From UBA4615 sp964399635 (GTDB lineage: Bacteria > Pseudomonadota > Gammaproteobacteria > Burkholderiales > Burkholderiaceae_E), in contig CAYNRU010000028.1 of the NCBI GenBank assembly GCA_964399635.1, positions 68,853-132,852 of the forward strand: a stretch of 64,000 nt of DNA. Reading direction: 5' to 3'. Under the pieces are notes generated by a model. It had not been told where the DNA came from. It saw nothing but the letters and a program-made list of their open reading frames with translations, and ran no database searches. A program made the translations under genes and the position numbers. Positions 60,816 through 64,000 of this stretch are shown here, piece after piece (positions within the stretch are counted from its first letter, which is position 1; every line of letters starts with the position of its first letter).

Positions 60816-60892
60816 TGGCGCGCCCGGCAGGATTCGAACCCACGACCCCTTGGTTCGTAGCCAAGTACTCTATCCAACTGAGCTACGGGCGC
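60816..60892 (-). tRNA. tRNA-Arg (anticodon ACG)
   Basis: Acceptor stem GCGCCCG/CGGGCGC, D-arm GCTCAGTTGGATAGAGT, anticodon stem-loop CTTGGCTACGAACCAAG with ACG (60856-60858, complement), T-arm GTGGGTTCGAATCCTGC, discriminator G and encoded CCA. Reads CGN codons (A34 is modified to inosine in bacteria). Confidence 0.96.
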
Positions 60893-61080
60893 TGAGCCGG
60901 TGAGTATAGCACCGTGGCCACGTTCGTCGAGGGCGGGCGTGGCGCGCCGGGCACGGCGGACGGCCAACGCCCGACCGGCCCTGCGGGCGGCTCGCGAGGG
61001 CAGGGCACCGTCGACGCAGGCTTCGGGTGGGTATCATCAACTTGCCACGATATGAAATGCTCTTTCTCGATCCGAAACTT

Positions 61081-61113
61081 TTTCTAGACTTTCACGGGTC
61101 GGCTTTCTAGAAT
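61081..61113 (+). promoter_or_regulatory. aceE promoter region with two TTTCTAGA copies
   Basis: TTTCTAGA occurs at 61081-61088 and 61104-61111; the second runs into TAGAAT (61108-61113), a likely -10 box 31 bases before the aceE ATG. The surrounding 80 bases are unusually AT-rich for this genome. The repeat could be a regulator site for pyruvate-dependent control. Confidence 0.45.
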
Positions 61114-61144
61114 GGGCAGAAACCATCCCACGAGGAGACAGCCC

Positions 61145-63844
61145 ATGTCAGCGGTGCCCAACGCCCCTGCGGCCAACGACCCCGATTCCCTCGAGACCCA
61201 GGAATGGCTCGATGCGCTCGAGGCGGTCATCGACCGCGAAGGCCCCGAGCGTGCGCACTTCCTGCTGGGCACCCTGATCGAGAAGGCTCGCCGCAGCGGC
61301 GCCTTCATCCCGTTTTCGGCCAACACCGCCTACATCAACACCATTCCAGTCCAGCTCGAGGCGCGCAGCCCGGGTAACGCCGAGTACGAGGAGCGCATCC
61401 GCTCCTACGTCCGATGGAATGCGATGGCGATGGTCGTGCGTGCCAACCGGCTCGATCCGCCGGACGGCGGCGATCTCGGCGGCCACATCGCGTCGTTCGC
61501 GTCGCTCGCGACGATGATCGGCGCCGGCATGAACCACTTCTGGCATGCACCGCACGAGGGGCACGGCGGCGACCTCGTCTACTTCCAGGGCCATTCGGCG
61601 CCGGGCCTCTACGGGCGGGCCTTCCTGGAAGGGCGCCTGACCGAGGAGCAGCTCTCCTTCTTCCGCCAGGAGGTCGACGGCAAGGGCCTGTCGTCCTATC
61701 CGCATCCCAAGCTGATGCCGGACTTCTGGCAGTTCCCGACCGTGTCGATGGGCCTGGGGCCGCTGATGGCGATCTACCAGGCGCGCTTCCTCAAGTACCT
61801 GCACGCGCGTGGCATCGCCGACACCGCCAACCGCAAGGTCTGGGTGTTCTGCGGCGACGGCGAGATGGACGAGCCCGAGTCGCTCGGCGCGATCGGTCTG
61901 GCCGCGCGCGAGAAGCTCGACAACCTGGTGTTCGTCGTCAACTGCAACCTGCAGCGCCTCGACGGTCCGGTGCGCGGCAATGGCAAGATCATCCAGGAGC
62001 TCGAGGGCGAGTTCCGCGGCTCGGGCTGGAACGTGCTGAAGCTGATCTGGGGCTCCTACTGGGATCCGCTGCTCGCGCGCGACAAGGACGGGATCCTGCA
62101 GCGCGTGATGGAGGAGACGCTCGACGGCGAGTACCAGACCTACAAGGCCAACAACGGCGCCTTCGTTCGCAAGCACTTCTTCGGCAAGCACCCGCAGCTG
62201 CTGGAGATGGTGTCGCGGATGACCGACGACGACATCTGGCGCCTGAACCGCGGCGGTCACGATCCGCACAAGGTGTTTGCGACCTTCCATTCGGCGGTCA
62301 ACCATCGGGGCCAGCCGACGGTGGTGCTGGCCAAGACGGTCAAGGGCTACGGGATGGGTCGCATGGGCGAGGCCAAGAACCCCGCGCACCAGCTCAAGAA
62401 GCTCGACACGCAGGCGATCCGCGATTTCCGCGATCGCTTCCGCATCCCGGTGCCCGACGACAAGCTCGACGCGCTGCCATTCTTCAAGCCGGCCGACGAC
62501 GCGCCCGAGATGCGCTACATGCACGAGCGTCGCAAGGCGCTGGGAGGCTACCTGCCGCAGCGCCGCCGGCTCGCCGACGAGACGCTCGAGGTACCGCCGC
62601 TCGAGACCTTCAAGGCGGTGCTGGACCCGACGGCCGAGGGCCGAGAGATCTCCACGACGCAGGCCTTCGTGCGGGCCCTGACCGCGCTGCTGCGCGACAA
62701 GTCGCTCGGGCCCCGCGTGGTCCCGATCGTGCCCGACGAGGCGCGCACCTTCGGCATGGAGGGCATGTTCCGCCAGCTGGGCATCTATGCGCCCGAGGGC
62801 CAGAAGTACACGCCGGTCGACAAGGACCAGGTCATGTACTACCGCGAGGCCAAGGACGGGCAGATCCTGGAGGAGGGCATCAACGAGGCGGGCGCGTTCT
62901 CGTCCTGGATCGCCGCGGCGACGTCGTACTCGACGAACAACCGCGTCATGCTCCCCTTCTACATCTACTACTCGATGTTCGGGTTTCAGCGGATCGGCGA
63001 CCTCGCCTGGGCGGCGGGCGACATGCAGGCGCGCGGCTTCCTGCTGGGCGGCACCTCGGGGCGGACGACCCTCAACGGCGAGGGTCTGCAGCATCAGGAC
63101 GGCCACAGCCACGTGCTGTCCTCCACCATCCCCAACTGCGTCTCCTACGACCCCACCTTCGCGCACGAGGTCGCCGTCATCATGCACGACGGCCTGCGCC
63201 GGATGGTCGGCAACCAGGAGAACGTCTTCTACTACCTGACGCTGCTCAACGAGAACTACGCCCATCCTGGCCTCAAGCCCGGCATGGAGGCGGGCATCGT
63301 CAAGGGCATGTACCTGCTGCGCGAAGGCGACGCCGGCAGCAAGACCCGCGTGCAGCTGCTCGGCTCGGGCGCGATCCTGCGCGAAGTCATGGCCGCCGCC
63401 GATCTGCTCGAGCAGGACTGGCACATCGCCGGCGACGTCTGGTCGGTGACCAGCTTCACCGAGCTGCGCCGCGACGGCCTCGACTGCGAGCGCTGGAACC
63501 TGCTGCATCCGACCGACAAGGCGCGCCAGCCCTACGTGACCGCGCAGCTGGCCGGCCACGCCGGCCCCATCGTCGCCTCCACCGACTACACGAAGCTGTT
63601 CGCCGACCAGATCCGTCCGTTCGTGCCCAAGGGCCGCGACTACCGGGTGCTCGGCACCGATGGCTTCGGGCGCTCCGACTTCCGCTACAAGCTGCGCGAG
63701 CACTTCGAGGTGAACCGGCATTTTGTGGTGCTGGCCGCGCTGCGCGCGCTCGCCGACGAAGGCAAGGTCAAGCCCAAGGTGCTGGCCGAAGCGATCCGCA
63801 AGTACGGGATCGATCCCGAGAAGTCCAACCCGCACTACGCCTGA
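61145..63844 (+). CDS. aceE: Pyruvate dehydrogenase E1 component (homodimeric), 899 aa
   Basis: Thiamine-diphosphate enzyme that decarboxylates pyruvate and passes the acetyl group to E2. Seen are the ThDP motif WVFCGDGEMDEPES through VVNCNLQRLDGP, the substrate loop FGKHPQLLEMV, and the C-terminal domains (EEGINEAGAFSSWIAA, QHQDGHSHVLSS). Length and order are those of the E. coli-type homodimer. GAGGAG precedes ATG 61145. The E2 gene follows after 15 bases. Confidence 0.98.
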   Translation: MSAVPNAPAANDPDSLETQEWLDALEAVIDREGPERAHFLLGTLIEKARRSGAFIPFSANTAYINTIPVQLEARSPGNAEYEERIRSYVRWNAMAMVVRANRLDPPDGGDLGGHIASFASLATMIGAGMNHFWHAPHEGHGGDLVYFQGHSAPGLYGRAFLEGRLTEEQLSFFRQEVDGKGLSSYPHPKLMPDFWQFPTVSMGLGPLMAIYQARFLKYLHARGIADTANRKVWVFCGDGEMDEPESLGAIGLAAREKLDNLVFVVNCNLQRLDGPVRGNGKIIQELEGEFRGSGWNVLKLIWGSYWDPLLARDKDGILQRVMEETLDGEYQTYKANNGAFVRKHFFGKHPQLLEMVSRMTDDDIWRLNRGGHDPHKVFATFHSAVNHRGQPTVVLAKTVKGYGMGRMGEAKNPAHQLKKLDTQAIRDFRDRFRIPVPDDKLDALPFFKPADDAPEMRYMHERRKALGGYLPQRRRLADETLEVPPLETFKAVLDPTAEGREISTTQAFVRALTALLRDKSLGPRVVPIVPDEARTFGMEGMFRQLGIYAPEGQKYTPVDKDQVMYYREAKDGQILEEGINEAGAFSSWIAAATSYSTNNRVMLPFYIYYSMFGFQRIGDLAWAAGDMQARGFLLGGTSGRTTLNGEGLQHQDGHSHVLSSTIPNCVSYDPTFAHEVAVIMHDGLRRMVGNQENVFYYLTLLNENYAHPGLKPGMEAGIVKGMYLLREGDAGSKTRVQLLGSGAILREVMAAADLLEQDWHIAGDVWSVTSFTELRRDGLDCERWNLLHPTDKARQPYVTAQLAGHAGPIVASTDYTKLFADQIRPFVPKGRDYRVLGTDGFGRSDFRYKLREHFEVNRHFVVLAALRALADEGKVKPKVLAEAIRKYGIDPEKSNPHYA

Positions 63845-63859
63845 CGGACCGCGAGCACG

Positions 63860-64000
63860 ATGGCCACGATCGAACTGAAGGTTCCCGACATCGGTGATTT
63901 TGCGGATGTGGAGGTGATCGAGCTGCTGGTGTCCGGCGGCGACGAGGTGAAGGCCGAGCAGAGCCTGCTGACGGTGGAGTCGGACAAGGCGTCGATGGAG
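63860..64000 (+). CDS. aceF: Dihydrolipoyl acetyltransferase (pyruvate dehydrogenase E2), N-terminal 47 codons
   Basis: Starts ATIELKVPDIGDFADVEVIE and reaches the lipoyl-lysine motif ESDKASME at the window edge, so the first lipoyl domain is cut. E2 forms the core of the complex and transfers acetyl groups to CoA. The gene runs beyond the window and is 15 bases after aceE in the same operon. Confidence 0.95.
   Translation, partial: MATIELKVPDIGDFADVEVIELLVSGGDEVKAEQSLLTVESDKASME

Noticed and set aside
61148..63835. 895-residue minus-strand open frame
   Set aside because: It is the exact antisense shadow of aceE, caused by high GC; composition is Val/Gly/Arg/His-rich without motifs and the plus strand encodes all E1 blocks.

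Overview
The window is very GC-rich and gene-dense, with short intergenic gaps, many ATGA or GTGA stop/start overlaps and frequent GTG or TTG starts. Gene neighbourhoods such as yciV-yciO-trpS-dapA-bamC-MBL-cupin-slyD-mutS and suhB/trmJ-cysE-lpxH-ppi-TPR/cysS-AlkA-accA-tilS-lysC-tRNA-Ser place it in the Burkholderiales (Betaproteobacteria). This comes from remembered synteny, not a database search, and the species cannot be named. No plasmid, phage or CRISPR genes are visible. It reads as chromosome.

Layout. 1-3.3 kb: the end of a response regulator, its histidine kinase and a Do-type protease. 3.5-20.4 kb: a housekeeping block (hydrolase, PHP phosphatase, yciO, trpS, a GGDEF/EAL protein, a methyltransferase, dapA, bamC, MBL hydrolase, Ala-rich lipoprotein, JmjC hydroxylase, SlyD-like isomerase, phosphoesterase, mutS). 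20.9-24.6 kb: a small GntR-controlled catabolic cluster. 24.7-41.3 kb: a methyltransferase, EamA permease, acetyltransferase, suhB, a deleted sodium:solute symporter, trmJ, prpF, cysE, a phosphodiesterase, lpxH, two periplasmic proteins, cysS, a DNA glycosylase, accA, tilS, lysC and tRNA-Ser(GCU).

41.3-45.1 kb is an accessory island just behind tRNA-Ser. It has visibly lower GC, an intact HigBA-type toxin-antitoxin pair, a second pair whose toxin is broken, DUF3703, ExoD and MAPEG proteins, and a truncated gene at its right edge. 45.3-49.4 kb is an S1C protease-MoxR-DUF58-VWA (Bat-like) operon. 49.6-54.8 kb holds an acyl-CoA-dehydrogenase-like flavoprotein, a lectin-like lipoprotein, a conserved protein of unknown function, decayed DUF3309 and CsbD genes, and a cytochrome b561. 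54.8-58.4 kb repeats the regulator-kinase-Do protease module of the left end. It is followed by a permease fused to a cobalamin-binding-like domain, tRNA-Arg(ACG), aceE and the first 47 codons of the dihydrolipoyl acetyltransferase gene.

How parts work together. The two regulator-kinase-protease modules each carry 11-bp-phased repeats just upstream of the protease gene, which suggests direct control of a periplasmic quality-control protease by its linked two-component system. A third, PDZ-less HtrA protease opens the MoxR operon. The strongest unusual signals are these paired modules with their operator-like repeats, the permease-B12-like fusion, the tRNA-Ser island with its broken toxin, and three decayed genes (symporter, DUF3309, CsbD).
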